From: Oceanihabitans iliipiscarium | GTDB lineage: Bacteria; Bacteroidota; Bacteroidia; Flavobacteriales; Flavobacteriaceae | Direction: 5' to 3' | Assembly (NCBI RefSeq): GCF_042686125.1 | Contig: NZ_JBHUOV010000015.1 | Location: 192,103-256,102 of the forward strand | DNA: 64,000 nucleotides | Shown: in pieces, positions 36,230 to 45,422 of the stretch | Numbering within the stretch: the stretch's first letter is position 1 | Layout of the letters: every line of letters begins with the position of its first letter | Program-made: the position numbers and the translations under genes | The notes under the pieces: model-generated | The model's input: the letters and a program-made list of their open reading frames with translations, nothing else | Database searches by the model: none | Told to the model about the DNA's origin: nothing

Positions 36230-36823
36230 ATGAAAAAATTATTTTTATTTGCGGCATTGGCATTATTTGCCTTAAATGTCAACGCACAAGAAGAGAAAGC
36301 TACAGATGGTACAGGTGGTTTCGCTAAAAGTGATATCTATTTAAGTGGTACTGTAGGTATTAACACTTGGAAACAAGATGACGCTAAATCTAACAGTTAC
36401 GCATTTATGCCTTCAGTGGGTTATTTTTTATCTGATAACATTGCCTTAGAATTAGGTCTTTCTGTTGGTGGTGGAGAAGATACTGGTGAAAACAAAACAA
36501 ATACTTTTGGTGCTAATTTAGGTGCTAGATATTTCTTTACACCAGCGAACCAATTTTCTTTTACTGTAGGTGCAGGATTTGGTTATATGTCATCTAAGTA
36601 TGAGCCTAATGGTGGTGATGAATCTAAAACGAATACTTTTGGATTTTCTGTAGCGCCTGGACTTAACTATTTTGTATCTAACTGCTTTGCTTTAAGAGCT
36701 TCTATTGGAGCATTATCTTATACAAGTGAAAAAGGCGACTGGGATGGTGCTGAAGCAGCTAACTCTTTCGGATTTAATTTAGATTTATCTGACATCAATT
36801 TTGGTGTTACTTATAAGTTCTAA
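36230..36823 (+). CDS. Outer membrane beta-barrel protein (porin-like)
   Basis: 197 residues. Signal peptide (LFLFAALALFALNVNAQE), then eight or so amphipathic strands (SDIYLSGTVGINTWKQ, YAFMPSVGYFLSDNIALELG, FSFTVGAGFGYMSSKY) ending in INFGVTYKF with a C-terminal aromatic residue, the barrel-assembly signal. It belongs to the outer membrane protein beta-barrel family; ligand unknown. A terminator follows at once. Confidence 0.88.
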   Translation: MKKLFLFAALALFALNVNAQEEKATDGTGGFAKSDIYLSGTVGINTWKQDDAKSNSYAFMPSVGYFLSDNIALELGLSVGGGEDTGENKTNTFGANLGARYFFTPANQFSFTVGAGFGYMSSKYEPNGGDESKTNTFGFSVAPGLNYFVSNCFALRASIGALSYTSEKGDWDGAEAANSFGFNLDLSDINFGVTYKF

Positions 36824-36844
36824 TTTTAGACTATATATATTAAC

Positions 36845-36873
36845 AAAAAAGGAAGCTTAAGCTTCCTTTTTTT
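36845..36873. terminator. Intrinsic terminator after the beta-barrel gene
   Basis: A perfect palindrome, AAGGAAGCTT / AAGCTTCCTT, flanked by A and T tracts, about 20 bp after the stop codon. Confidence 0.9.
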
Positions 36874-36900
36874 ATACAATAACTTTTGTATTTTTACTAT

Positions 36901-37320
36901 ATGAAGAAATTAATCATCATTAATGGACCTAATTTAAATATATTAGGGAAACGTGAGCCTAAAATTTATGGGAGTTTAACGTTTACAGAATTTTTAGAGG
37001 AAGTCAAGCAGAAGTATTCTACGATACAAATAGATTACTTTCAATCTAATATTGAAGGTGAGCTTATTAGTAAATTGCAAGATGCTGATGCTTTATATGA
37101 TGGGATTATACTTAATGCTGCTGCTTATACACATACATCAGTTGGTATAGGTGATGCCGTAAAAGCCATTGAAACACCTGTGGTTGAAGTCCATATTTCT
37201 AACACCTTTGATAGAGAAGAGTTTAGACATGTTTCTTATGTTTCGCCTAATGCTAATGGTGTTATTTTAGGCTTTGGCCTGCAAAGCTATGAGTTAGCTA
37301 TTCAGAGTTTTATGAATTAA
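36901..37320 (+). CDS. aroQ: 3-dehydroquinate dehydratase, type II
   Basis: About 139 residues from the ATG at 36901 (KKLIIINGPNLNILGKREPK); the upstream ATG at 36886 adds only FYY-type residues. The enzyme removes water from 3-dehydroquinate in the shikimate pathway and forms a dodecamer. Signature features: NGPNLNILGKREPKIYG near the N-terminus, the catalytic Tyr in that loop, NAAAYTHTSVGIGDAV, and VEVHISNTFDREEFRHVSYV. Single gene with a terminator downstream. Confidence 0.96.
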   Translation: MKKLIIINGPNLNILGKREPKIYGSLTFTEFLEEVKQKYSTIQIDYFQSNIEGELISKLQDADALYDGIILNAAAYTHTSVGIGDAVKAIETPVVEVHISNTFDREEFRHVSYVSPNANGVILGFGLQSYELAIQSFMN

Positions 37321-37367
37321 AGCACGTCCATTAGGTTTCTTTTAAATCGATTGTAAAAGATATAAAC

Positions 37368-37401
37368 AAAAAAAGTTCCAGAAATTTCTGGAACTTTTTA
37401 T
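37368..37401. terminator. Intrinsic terminator between aroQ and lpdA
   Basis: A stem of AAAAGTTCCAGAAA / TTTCTGGAACTTTT between convergent genes, usable on both strands. Confidence 0.88.
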
Positions 37402-37419
37402 ATTTCTAATAGGTAACAA

Positions 37420-38796
37420 CTATAAATGAATCACTTCGCCATAGGCTGCAGCAACAGCTTCCATAACGGCTTCACTCATTGTTGGATGTGGATGCACAGC
37501 TTTTAAGACTTCATGACCAGTAGTTTCTAATTTTCGACCTAAAACGGCTTCAGCAATCATATCAGTTACACCAGCACCAATCATATGGCAACCAAGCCAT
37601 TCGCCATATTTAGCATCAAAAATAACTTTAACAAAACCATCTTTTGCACCAGAAGCACTTGCTTTACCAGAAGCAGAGAATGGAAATTTGCCCACTTTAA
37701 TATCAAGACCTTGTTCTTTTGCTTGCTTTTCAGTTAAACCAACAGAAGCAATTTCAGGCGCACAGTAGGTGCAACCAGGAATGTTTCCATAGTCTAAAGC
37801 TTCAACATGCTGACCAGCAATTTTCTCTACACACAGAATGCCTTCCGCGGAAGCGACATGTGCTAAAGCTTGTCCAGGCGTTACATCTCCAATAGCATAA
37901 TAACCAGGAATATTAGTTTGGTAAAAATCATTAACCAAAATCTTATCACGATCTACAGCAATGCCTACATCTTCTAAGCCAATACCTTCAATGTTGGTTT
38001 TAATACCTACAGCAGACAGGATAATATCTGCTTCAAGCACTTCTTCGCCTTTACTTGTTTTAACAGTAGCTTTCACACCTTTACCAGAAGTATCTACACT
38101 AGTAACTTCAGCAGAAGTCATAATATTAATACCACTTTTCTTAAAGCTTTTTTCTAATTGCTTTGAGACATCAAGATCTTCAACAGGAACGATATTAGGT
38201 AAGTATTCAACAATAGTAACGTCTGTTCCCATGGCGTTATAAAAATAAGCGAACTCTACACCAATAGCTCCAGAGCCAACCACAATCATTTTTTTAGGCT
38301 GTTTAGGTAAAACCATAGCTTCTCTATACCCAATTACTTTTTTACCATCTTGAGGTAAGCTAGGTAACTCGCGAGAACGAGCACCAGTTGCTATAACGAT
38401 ATGATCTGCGCTATATTCTTTTCCATCGACATCAACCTTTTTGCCAGGTTTTATTTTTCCGAAGCCTTCAATAACATCAATCTTATTTTTTTTCATTAAA
38501 AATTTAACACCATTACTCATGCCTTCAGCAACACCACGACTGCGTTTCACAACAGCATCAAAATCTTTATCTGCTTCTTTTACAGATAAACCATAATCTT
38601 CAGCATGTTTTAAATATTCGAAAACTTGTGCAGATTTAAGTAAAGCTTTAGTTGGAATACAACCCCAATTTAGGCATACACCACCAAGACTTTCTTTTTC
38701 AACTACAGCAGTTTTGAAACCTAATTGAGACGCTCTAATAGCAGTTACGTAGCCACCAGGACCACTTCCAAGTACAATTACATCGTATTTACTCAT
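37420..38796 (-). CDS. lpdA: Dihydrolipoyl dehydrogenase
   Basis: 458 residues. The E3 flavoenzyme of pyruvate/2-oxoglutarate dehydrogenase and related complexes: reoxidises dihydrolipoamide with NAD+. FAD-binding GSGPGGYVTAIRAS at the N-terminus, redox disulfide C41-C46 (GGVCLNWGCIPTKALL), NAD-binding GSGAIGVEFAYF, the second FAD motif YAIGDV, and the catalytic HPHPTMSE with H437 and E442. Not next to E1 or E2 genes, as usual in Flavobacteriia. Confidence 0.96.
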   Translation of the reverse strand: MSKYDVIVLGSGPGGYVTAIRASQLGFKTAVVEKESLGGVCLNWGCIPTKALLKSAQVFEYLKHAEDYGLSVKEADKDFDAVVKRSRGVAEGMSNGVKFLMKKNKIDVIEGFGKIKPGKKVDVDGKEYSADHIVIATGARSRELPSLPQDGKKVIGYREAMVLPKQPKKMIVVGSGAIGVEFAYFYNAMGTDVTIVEYLPNIVPVEDLDVSKQLEKSFKKSGINIMTSAEVTSVDTSGKGVKATVKTSKGEEVLEADIILSAVGIKTNIEGIGLEDVGIAVDRDKILVNDFYQTNIPGYYAIGDVTPGQALAHVASAEGILCVEKIAGQHVEALDYGNIPGCTYCAPEIASVGLTEKQAKEQGLDIKVGKFPFSASGKASASGAKDGFVKVIFDAKYGEWLGCHMIGAGVTDMIAEAVLGRKLETTGHEVLKAVHPHPTMSEAVMEAVAAAYGEVIHL

Positions 38797-38852
38797 TGTA
38801 TATTTTTTAGTCGATTTTTGAAGTTACGAAGTTACAAAACCTAAATGTAATA

Positions 38853-39407
38853 TTAAAGGTCATCTGTAAAATGTCTTCGTCCTTTTTCTTTAGCGAATTT
38901 TTCTTCATTATACGTCGTAGAATTTCCTTTAGCAATAGATAAAGATTCCCATTGATTCCCTTTAACCAGTTTGCCAATAAAAACCATTTGTCCAATATGA
39001 TAAGCATAATGTGCGAGTTGTCTATTAATCGCTTCTGTTACTGAATGGCCTTGATTACGAATATATATGATTTGCTCTAGGTTTATAGCTTCGAGAGGTT
39101 TGATAGCATTAAATAAACAGTCCCAACCAATTTCCCAAGACGCCATTAAATCTTCTTTAGTGTTATAGGTATCGATGAATTCTTGGTCGCGATCACGCCA
39201 TTTTTTTTCACCATCTTCGATTAAAAAATTAGTCCAACGCGATAACATATTACCAACAATATGTTTTACAAGAATAGCGATGCTGTTTGAATCTTCGTGT
39301 GGTAGCCATTTTAACTCTTCTAAAGAGAGTCGATCTAGAGTTTTATCGCCTAAAGATTTATAATATTCGAATTGTTTTATGGCACTAGGCAAATATGATT
39401 TTTCCAT
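38853..39407 (-). CDS. DUF1572 family (DinB-like) protein
   Basis: 184 residues. Four-helix protein of the DUF1572 group, which belongs to the DinB/YfiT-like clan: SNSIAILVKHIVGNMLSRWT carries the first His, and RQLAHYAYHIGQMVFIGKL the two others, a likely metal site. The C-terminal KGRRHFTDDL is typical of the family. Cytosolic; biochemical role unknown. Lies upstream of lpdA on the same strand, 56 bp away. Confidence 0.85.
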   Translation of the reverse strand: MEKSYLPSAIKQFEYYKSLGDKTLDRLSLEELKWLPHEDSNSIAILVKHIVGNMLSRWTNFLIEDGEKKWRDRDQEFIDTYNTKEDLMASWEIGWDCLFNAIKPLEAINLEQIIYIRNQGHSVTEAINRQLAHYAYHIGQMVFIGKLVKGNQWESLSIAKGNSTTYNEEKFAKEKGRRHFTDDL

Positions 39408-39510
39408 GTTTTAAGATTTTCAATCATAAAAATAAGGATATAAACCAATAATTGGAAGCTCATATTATCAATAGATTTTATATCACTATTTTGAAAATCA
39501 TTATAGCGAT

Positions 39511-39993
39511 TTATTCAGAAGGGACAAACTTTAAAGCAACGCCATTAATGCAATGTCTTTTTCCAGTAGTTTGTTGTGGACCATCATTAAACACATGACC
39601 TAAATGTCCGCCACAGGTTGCACAATGCTCTTCGTCTCTAGAATATCCTAAATTATGATCTGTACCATAAGCAACATTGCCTTCAATTTCTCTGTCAAAA
39701 CTAGGCCAGCCTGTACCAGAATCAAATTTATGCTCACTTAAAAATAGCGGTGTATTACAAGCTGCACAATGGTAAGTGCCTTTTGTGTAGTTTTTATTTA
39801 AAGGGCTAGAAAAAGGTCTTTCTGTACCAGCTTCACGTAAGACATAATACTGTTCCTCAGAGAGTATTTTTTTCCATTCTGAGTCGGTTTTTATTACTGC
39901 GTATTCTTTTTGAATTTCATTGTTGTTTTTCTGAGCAGAAGTGTTACAATTAAAAAGCAGAAGTAGAACACAGAATGATAATATATTTTTCAT
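39511..39993 (-). CDS. msrB: Peptide-methionine (R)-S-oxide reductase MsrB, lipoprotein form
   Basis: 160 residues. Reduces methionine-R-sulfoxide in proteins with thioredoxin-like electrons. An N-terminal lipoprotein-type signal (ILSFCVLLLLFNC, then NTSAQ) places it in the periplasm or membrane. Zinc cysteines are C76, C79, C124 and C127 (CAAC, CATC); the catalytic Cys is C148 in RHCINGVALKF; GTGWPSF is also present. Not fused to MsrA. Transcribed alone. Confidence 0.95.
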   Translation of the reverse strand: MKNILSFCVLLLLFNCNTSAQKNNNEIQKEYAVIKTDSEWKKILSEEQYYVLREAGTERPFSSPLNKNYTKGTYHCAACNTPLFLSEHKFDSGTGWPSFDREIEGNVAYGTDHNLGYSRDEEHCATCGGHLGHVFNDGPQQTTGKRHCINGVALKFVPSE

Positions 39994-40158
39994 ATTAAGA
40001 ATAATTTATATTGCACTTAAGTCGGTATAATTTTTGAGACATAACATTAAACTTTCCTTTTTTAATTAAATGTGACAAAATAAAAAATATTGTGTCTAAT
40101 TTAATAGTAAGGTTTTGTACTTTTATAATTCCATTAACTAAAAATAAAAAGATTCATT

Positions 40159-40989
40159 ATGAAATTTAAAAACATAGTAATTGCATCTTGTACAATATCG
40201 CTTTTTTTGTCGTGTGCAACTAACCCTTTTACAGGTAAGCAGACTATGGCTTTAGTGCCAAATTCTCAATTGTTCCCTACAGCATTTGCTCAATATAATC
40301 AGGTTTTAGCCGAAAGTAATGTTGAAACTGGTACAGCAAGAGCTGAAATGATTACTCGTGTAGGTCAACGTATAGCAATAGCCGCAGAACGTTGGTTAAA
40401 TGCCAATGGTCATCAAGGCTATTTAAATGACTATAAATGGGAGTATAATTTAATAAATGATCCTACCGTAAATGCTTGGTGCATGCCTGGAGGTAAAATA
40501 GTTTTTTATACAGGAATTCTTCCTATAGCTCAAAGTGAAACAGGTGTAGCTGCAATAATGGGACATGAAGTAGCTCATGCTTTAGCCAATCACGGACAAC
40601 AACGTATGAGTGCAGCTTATGTTCAGCAAGGAATTGCTATTGCTGGTAATGTTGCTATTAATAATGATAAAGATAGAGATACGTTTAACCAATATTATGG
40701 TATTGGTTCTACCGTTGGAGTGATGCTTCCTTTTAGTCGAAGTCATGAGACTGAAGCTGATAAAATTGGCTTATACCTAATGGGAATTGCAGGTTATAAT
40801 CCTGCAGAAGCTTCAAAATTATGGGAACGTATGAAGGCTAATAGTGGAGGTGAAGCACCACCAGAAATTTTAAGTACGCATCCATCTAACGATAGTCGTA
40901 TAGCAAATTTAAAAGCATTAGCACCACAAGCTATTGCAGAAGCTAAAAAGTTTGGAGTACAATCTTTTAGAGCAATAACTCCATATTAA
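40159..40989 (+). CDS. M48 family metallopeptidase, lipoprotein
   Basis: 276 residues. Lipoprotein signal with Cys 19 (ISLFLSC) and a zinc protease domain: HEVAHALANH (H136, E137, H140) and a third ligand E199 in HETEADKIG. It is of the LoiP/BepA-like M48C type, a periplasmic protease for misfolded outer membrane proteins, but without the TPR part of BepA. The C-terminal STHPSNDSRI segment is also conserved in this type. A terminator immediately follows. Confidence 0.93.
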   Translation: MKFKNIVIASCTISLFLSCATNPFTGKQTMALVPNSQLFPTAFAQYNQVLAESNVETGTARAEMITRVGQRIAIAAERWLNANGHQGYLNDYKWEYNLINDPTVNAWCMPGGKIVFYTGILPIAQSETGVAAIMGHEVAHALANHGQQRMSAAYVQQGIAIAGNVAINNDKDRDTFNQYYGIGSTVGVMLPFSRSHETEADKIGLYLMGIAGYNPAEASKLWERMKANSGGEAPPEILSTHPSNDSRIANLKALAPQAIAEAKKFGVQSFRAITPY

Positions 40990-41019
40990 TACAATTTAAT
41001 AAAATTTTGTTTATTTTAG

Positions 41020-41048
41020 AAGCTGCTCATAAAAGAGCAGCTTTTTAT
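41020..41048 (+). terminator. Intrinsic terminator abutting the MFS start codon
   Basis: A 9-bp stem AAGCTGCTC (41020-41028) / GAGCAGCTT (41035-41043) followed by TTTATTT ends only 2 bp before the ATG at 41051. It should terminate the M48 transcript, yet leaves no room for a promoter between itself and the MFS gene. Confidence 0.85.
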
Positions 41049-41050
41049 TT

Positions 41051-42358
41051 ATGGCAAAACTTGAAAAAGGAAGTAAAAAACTTCTTAATGCTTGGGCGTT
41101 TTATGACTGGGCAAATTCAGTATATACACTTACCATTGCGTCTTCTATTTTTCCAATTTTTTATTCCGCTTTATTTCTATCTGAAGTAAAAACAGTGCAT
41201 GCGTTTGGAATGGATTTTAAGAGCACTGCACTTATAACTTATGTTACAGCATTTACATTTTTAGTCGTAACTTTTACTTCGCCTATACTTTCAGGTATTG
41301 CAGATTATGTTGGCAATAAAAAGAATTTCATGAAGTTCTTTTGTTATATAGGTGGTTTAGGTTGTATAGGTTTATATTGGTTCGACATTTCTCCAGACCG
41401 AATTCATTTAAGTTTATTGTTCTACTTTATGGGCTTAATAGGATATTGGGGAAGCTTGGTATTTTATAATTCATATTTACCAGACATTGCCTTTCCTGAG
41501 CAACAAGATGGCATTAGTGCTAAAGGCTTTTCAATGGGATACGTTGGTAGTGTTTTGTTGTTAATTATAAACTTGATTATGGTAATGAGTCAAGATGATG
41601 GTGAAGCTAAAATGCAAATGATGCGTTATTCATTTATTACAGTTGGATTATGGTGGATTTTATTCAGTCAATATACCTTTTATATTTTACCAAAAGGTGT
41701 GTCTTCAGGACATAAAGTCACTAAATCTGTAGTGTTTAATGGTTTAAAAGAATTGAAAATTGTTTGGACTGAACTTAAGAAAAACCTTAGGTTAAAGCGT
41801 TATTTAATAGCATTTTTTGTGTTTAGTATGGCTGTTCAAACGATTATGTTAGTTGCAGTATATTTTGGAGAAGAAGAAATTGATTGGGGAGGCGATAGTG
41901 AAAAAACTACTGGTTTAATAAGTAGTATTTTAGTCATTCAGTTAGTTGCTATACTTGGGGCATATTTAACGTCTAAAGCGTCATCAAGATTTGGTAATAT
42001 TAAAACATTAATTGTTGTTAATTTTATTTGGATGAGCTTATGTTTCTATGCCTACTTTATGAAAACACCTATGCAGTTTTATATAGCAGCAAGCTTAGTC
42101 GGTTTGGTCATGGGTGGAATTCAATCATTGGCCAGATCAACATACTCTAAGTTTTTACCTGAAACAGAAGATACAACATCCTATTTTAGCTTTTTTGATG
42201 TTGCTGAAAAGATTGGAATTGTTATAGGTATGGCAATTTTTGCAACCATAGATCAAGTTACTGGCAGCATGAGAAATGCAATTCTATTTTTATTTATTTT
42301 CTTTTTAATTGGAATTGTATTATTGTTTAGAGTGCCAAGAAAGGAAATAATTACTTAA
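41051..42358 (+). CDS. MFS transporter, UMF1/Atg22-like family
   Basis: 435 residues with about twelve transmembrane helices. The N-terminus LLNAWAFYDWANSVYTLTIA is the signature of the Atg22-like (UMF1) transporters, and GFSMGYVGSVLLLIINLIM and LARSTYSKFLPETEDTTSYF are also characteristic. Probably exports or moves amino acids or other small solutes across the inner membrane; substrate unknown. The start must be the ATG at 41051 because the signature begins at residue 10. The preceding terminator is right against it. Confidence 0.9.
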   Translation: MAKLEKGSKKLLNAWAFYDWANSVYTLTIASSIFPIFYSALFLSEVKTVHAFGMDFKSTALITYVTAFTFLVVTFTSPILSGIADYVGNKKNFMKFFCYIGGLGCIGLYWFDISPDRIHLSLLFYFMGLIGYWGSLVFYNSYLPDIAFPEQQDGISAKGFSMGYVGSVLLLIINLIMVMSQDDGEAKMQMMRYSFITVGLWWILFSQYTFYILPKGVSSGHKVTKSVVFNGLKELKIVWTELKKNLRLKRYLIAFFVFSMAVQTIMLVAVYFGEEEIDWGGDSEKTTGLISSILVIQLVAILGAYLTSKASSRFGNIKTLIVVNFIWMSLCFYAYFMKTPMQFYIAASLVGLVMGGIQSLARSTYSKFLPETEDTTSYFSFFDVAEKIGIVIGMAIFATIDQVTGSMRNAILFLFIFFLIGIVLLFRVPRKEIIT

Positions 42359-42407
42359 ATAATTTACTAAGTTTGTTTATATTTATCGACAATAACAACT
42401 ATACTCT

Positions 42408-43472
42408 ATGAAAAATTTAAAACTTGTTTCAGTTTTCTTTTTATCTTTTTTTCTATTTACTATAACGTCATGTGATAATGAACCTCTTGAGGGTGAATTT
42501 GCCACTGATGATGGAAGCGGAGGAGGAGGAGCTTCAACTTGTGCCGAAGCGACAACTAATGTTGCTAATGCAACTGCAGCATATAGTACGGTTTCACCAA
42601 CCGACTCTAACTTTACTGAAGTTTGTAATGAGTATTTAGCTGCTTTACAAGATTTTTTAGATTTATGTGGAGATACTACTGGAGCTATTCAAGCGACAAT
42701 AGATAGTTTAGATTGTTCTTCTGATGTACCAGATGATTGTCCAACTGCCGAAGCTGCTACAGATTCTGCAGAAGCTGCATATAATGCAGATACGAGCAAC
42801 GCAACGTTATGTAATGCCTATATAAATGCTTTAGAAAATGAAATCGCTGTTTGTGGTGATTCTTCTGGAGAACTTCAAGCAATAATAGATGGTTTAAGCT
42901 GTGCATCAGACACTCAAGATTATTGGCCACGCGCTATTGGGAATTCATGGACATACAATACTTTTTTCGATGGAGAACAAATCTATGAAATCTCAGGAAC
43001 CGAAACCATTGATGGCTTTGAATATTATGCTTTTGATGAATTATTTGCGAACCCAACTTGGTTAAGAAAAAGTGGAGTTAACTATTTAATGAGATCAGAA
43101 ATTTCTGGTTCAATTCCTGGTTATCAATTTGCATCAACTCCATTTATTATTAATATGATTAAAGAAGATGCTACAATTGGAGAAACATGGGAATCTGATG
43201 TGTCATATACAATTTCATATACTCCAGAGACTGGATCTCCAGATATTCCAGATGCTGATGTGGATGCATTATATTCGTTTGAGATGATTGAACGTGATAT
43301 TACTAGAACCGTAGAAGGTGTTAATTATACAGATGTTATTCATATCGAACTTACTGTTACTGCTCTTGGTACAACCGATGTATCACATTATTATTATGCC
43401 AATCATATTGGTATGATAGAATACTTAACAAATAGTGGTTCAAATACTCTCTTAGAATACACTTTAAATTAA
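42408..43472 (+). CDS. Lipoprotein with duplicated Cys-rich helical repeats
   Basis: 354 residues. Lipoprotein signal (VFFLSFFLFTITSC), a Gly-rich linker, then two similar segments of about 60 residues: C-AEA-TN, VCNEYLAALQDFLDLCGD, SLDC, and C-PTAEAAT, LCNAYINALENEIAVCGD, GLSC. Each has four cysteines in helical text and probably forms a disulfide-pinned hairpin. The C-terminal 190 residues (YWPRAIGNSWTYNTF onward) are a beta-rich domain seen in other flavobacterial lipoproteins. Surface exposure is likely; function unknown. A terminator follows. Confidence 0.75.
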   Translation: MKNLKLVSVFFLSFFLFTITSCDNEPLEGEFATDDGSGGGGASTCAEATTNVANATAAYSTVSPTDSNFTEVCNEYLAALQDFLDLCGDTTGAIQATIDSLDCSSDVPDDCPTAEAATDSAEAAYNADTSNATLCNAYINALENEIAVCGDSSGELQAIIDGLSCASDTQDYWPRAIGNSWTYNTFFDGEQIYEISGTETIDGFEYYAFDELFANPTWLRKSGVNYLMRSEISGSIPGYQFASTPFIINMIKEDATIGETWESDVSYTISYTPETGSPDIPDADVDALYSFEMIERDITRTVEGVNYTDVIHIELTVTALGTTDVSHYYYANHIGMIEYLTNSGSNTLLEYTLN

Positions 43473-43508
43473 CAAAAAAGCCGAAGCTAATTGCTTCGGC
43501 TTTTTTGT
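43473..43508. terminator. Intrinsic terminator
   Basis: A stem of AAAAGCCGAAGC / GCTTCGGCTTTT between the lipoprotein gene and the convergent GIN-domain gene serves both directions. Confidence 0.92.
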
Positions 43509-43522
43509 TTAAAAGGTAAATA

Positions 43523-44302
43523 TTAGTGGCTGCTAATATCACCAGAACCATTTACTTTGGTATCTTCTCTAGAAGGGTTGCCTTTGTATTCAATATCTCC
43601 TGAACCAGAGACACGTGCTTTTAACATCGTGTTGCTAACAACTTCAGCATCACCAGAACCAGCTACTGAAACTTCAGTATTATCAGCATCTAAATCAAAA
43701 CCATGAAAATCTCCAGAACCAGCAACACTAGCTTCTAAGTTTGTCGTTCTACCTTTTAAAGTCAAATCACCAGAACCAGCTAAACTTCCTTCTACAGATG
43801 TAGCTTCAATATTAAGAACCACATCTCCAGAACCTGCTAAAGAGATATCAAGGTTAGAAGCTTTTATAGTGCCTTTATTCCATAAATCACCAGAGCCAGC
43901 AAGCGAAACTTCACTAATATCTTTATAAGGGATAGTAATTTTTATCGTTTTGTTAAAACTTGTGCTCAGATTGATTCCATTTTCGGTTTTAACAATAAGC
44001 TTATTACCTTTCACTTCTGTAACGATATAGTTTAATAAATTTTCTTCACCTTCAATAGTGATTTGGCCTTCTTCGCCTTCAACAAGAATATAGTCAAAAG
44101 AACCAGCGCATGAAACGCCATCATAGTCACTAGTAGTTCTTGTAATGGTAGTGACATTTCCATTGCCTTTTACTTTTTTATTTCCCCAAGATTGCGCTTG
44201 TATTTGCGAGGCAAAAAGTGTAATTACTAAAATTAAAATTAGTTGTTTACTCACGCCGCTTATACTGTTTAAGCCTTCGCGAATTTTTTTTAAATTTTTC
44301 AT
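43523..44302 (-). CDS. Head-GIN (DUF2807) domain protein, exported
   Basis: 259 residues. Signal segment (LILILVITLFASQIQAQ), then a DUF2807 domain, a right-handed beta-helix whose turns repeat GSGD: SLAGSGDLWN, SLAGSGDVVL, SLAGSGDLTL, SVAGSGDFHG, SVAGSGDAEV, VSGSGDIEY, VNGSGDIS. Such domains are thought to be adhesion or autotransporter-like scaffolds. Last of four genes of the sigma-factor operon (sigma, anti-sigma-like, DUF4097-like, GIN). Confidence 0.88.
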   Translation of the reverse strand: MKNLKKIREGLNSISGVSKQLILILVITLFASQIQAQSWGNKKVKGNGNVTTITRTTSDYDGVSCAGSFDYILVEGEEGQITIEGEENLLNYIVTEVKGNKLIVKTENGINLSTSFNKTIKITIPYKDISEVSLAGSGDLWNKGTIKASNLDISLAGSGDVVLNIEATSVEGSLAGSGDLTLKGRTTNLEASVAGSGDFHGFDLDADNTEVSVAGSGDAEVVSNTMLKARVSGSGDIEYKGNPSREDTKVNGSGDISSH

Positions 44303-44330
44303 TGGATTTGTGTTTTAATGAATTAATGTA

Positions 44331-45422
44331 TTAGTTTTTTTTGAGCGATACACTTCCGTAATCTGAAGTGATTTTTATGAAGTTTCCAGAGCTAGAGTTT
44401 CCATGATAACCTTCATAGTATTTATCTGTTGACTCGACATTTTTCTTAGTGAATTCTAAGTCGTCATGATCTCTTAAAGATCCATATTCTAAATCAATCT
44501 TGAAATTGAAATTATACCCAGAACTGTAGCCAATAGTAATGCCAACATAATCAGATTCTATATCTATATTTCCAGCATTAGCAGTCATGTTATTAATTTT
44601 AATCGAGCCATAATCTGCGTTTATGGCAACGTTTTTATAAACATCTCCAAGTCTGGTTGTTAAATAATCGCCATCTCCTGTAAAGTTATTTACTTTTTCT
44701 ACAGTAATATTTCCATAATCGCAATCATATCTTATGTCTTCAGCAATTTCTATTTTAGAATTTGTATAATCGGCTTCAATTACTAAGTCTTTGGTTTTAG
44801 CGACAACAAAACCGCTGTAGTCGGCACTAATTGTTCCGCTTTTTATATATTCAAAATAACTGTTTTGAGTGTAATCAAAACTTAAGCTATTATTATCTGC
44901 CATGAGTTCTTTAGTTGTAATTTTTCCATAGTCACAGCTAATTGTCGCTTGACCTTCTAACTTATCAAGATTAATACTGCCATAATCATTGCTTAGGTTC
45001 ACGTTATTAGTGATTGGCATTTTTATGACATAATTAATTTTCATATTGACATTGTTACTGTTATTCCATTTCCACCAAGAACTTGAACCTTCTTTGTTGA
45101 ATTTGGTTTTGGCAGAGACTAAACTAGAAGAGGCGTCAAATACAACAGTAATGTCATCAAGCTTCTTTTGTACTTTCTCTTCATTGTTGCCATTGGTTGT
45201 AATCGTAATTTCAAAGGCAATTTGGTTTTCATCCCAAGTTACAATATCTAAGTTACCATAACTGTTATCGACTTTTAAAGTGGCATTAGCATTGACTTGA
45301 AACGTCTTAGTGATTTTCTTTTCTTTGGTATGTTTTCCTTTATTAGGTGTAGTAGATGCTAAAATTAGCATAGGCACAAGCATAAAGGCAAGTGTAATTT
45401 TATATAGTAGTGCTGTTTTCAT
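44331..45422 (-). CDS. DUF4097-like beta-repeat protein, exported
   Basis: 363 residues. Signal peptide (ITLAFMLVPMLILAS), then repeats with D-Y-G at turns (NDYGSINLDKLEG, CDYGKITTKEL, CDYGNITVEKV, ADYGSIKINNM, SDYGSVSLKKN), a beta-helix of DUF4097 type. Its start overlaps the 3' end of the anti-sigma-like gene by 23 bp. It resembles the GIN protein in general architecture, so the operon makes two periplasmic or surface beta-helix proteins. Function unknown. Confidence 0.82.
   Translation of the reverse strand: MKTALLYKITLAFMLVPMLILASTTPNKGKHTKEKKITKTFQVNANATLKVDNSYGNLDIVTWDENQIAFEITITTNGNNEEKVQKKLDDITVVFDASSSLVSAKTKFNKEGSSSWWKWNNSNNVNMKINYVIKMPITNNVNLSNDYGSINLDKLEGQATISCDYGKITTKELMADNNSLSFDYTQNSYFEYIKSGTISADYSGFVVAKTKDLVIEADYTNSKIEIAEDIRYDCDYGNITVEKVNNFTGDGDYLTTRLGDVYKNVAINADYGSIKINNMTANAGNIDIESDYVGITIGYSSGYNFNFKIDLEYGSLRDHDDLEFTKKNVESTDKYYEGYHGNSSSGNFIKITSDYGSVSLKKN

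Noticed and set aside
37961..38242. Open frame opposite lpdA
   Set aside because: It lies wholly within the conserved dehydrogenase gene on the other strand and has no homology-like text.
43523..44302. Short regularly spaced repeats resembling a CRISPR array
   Set aside because: They are codons for the GSGD turns of a beta-helix protein, with imperfect units and no cas genes.
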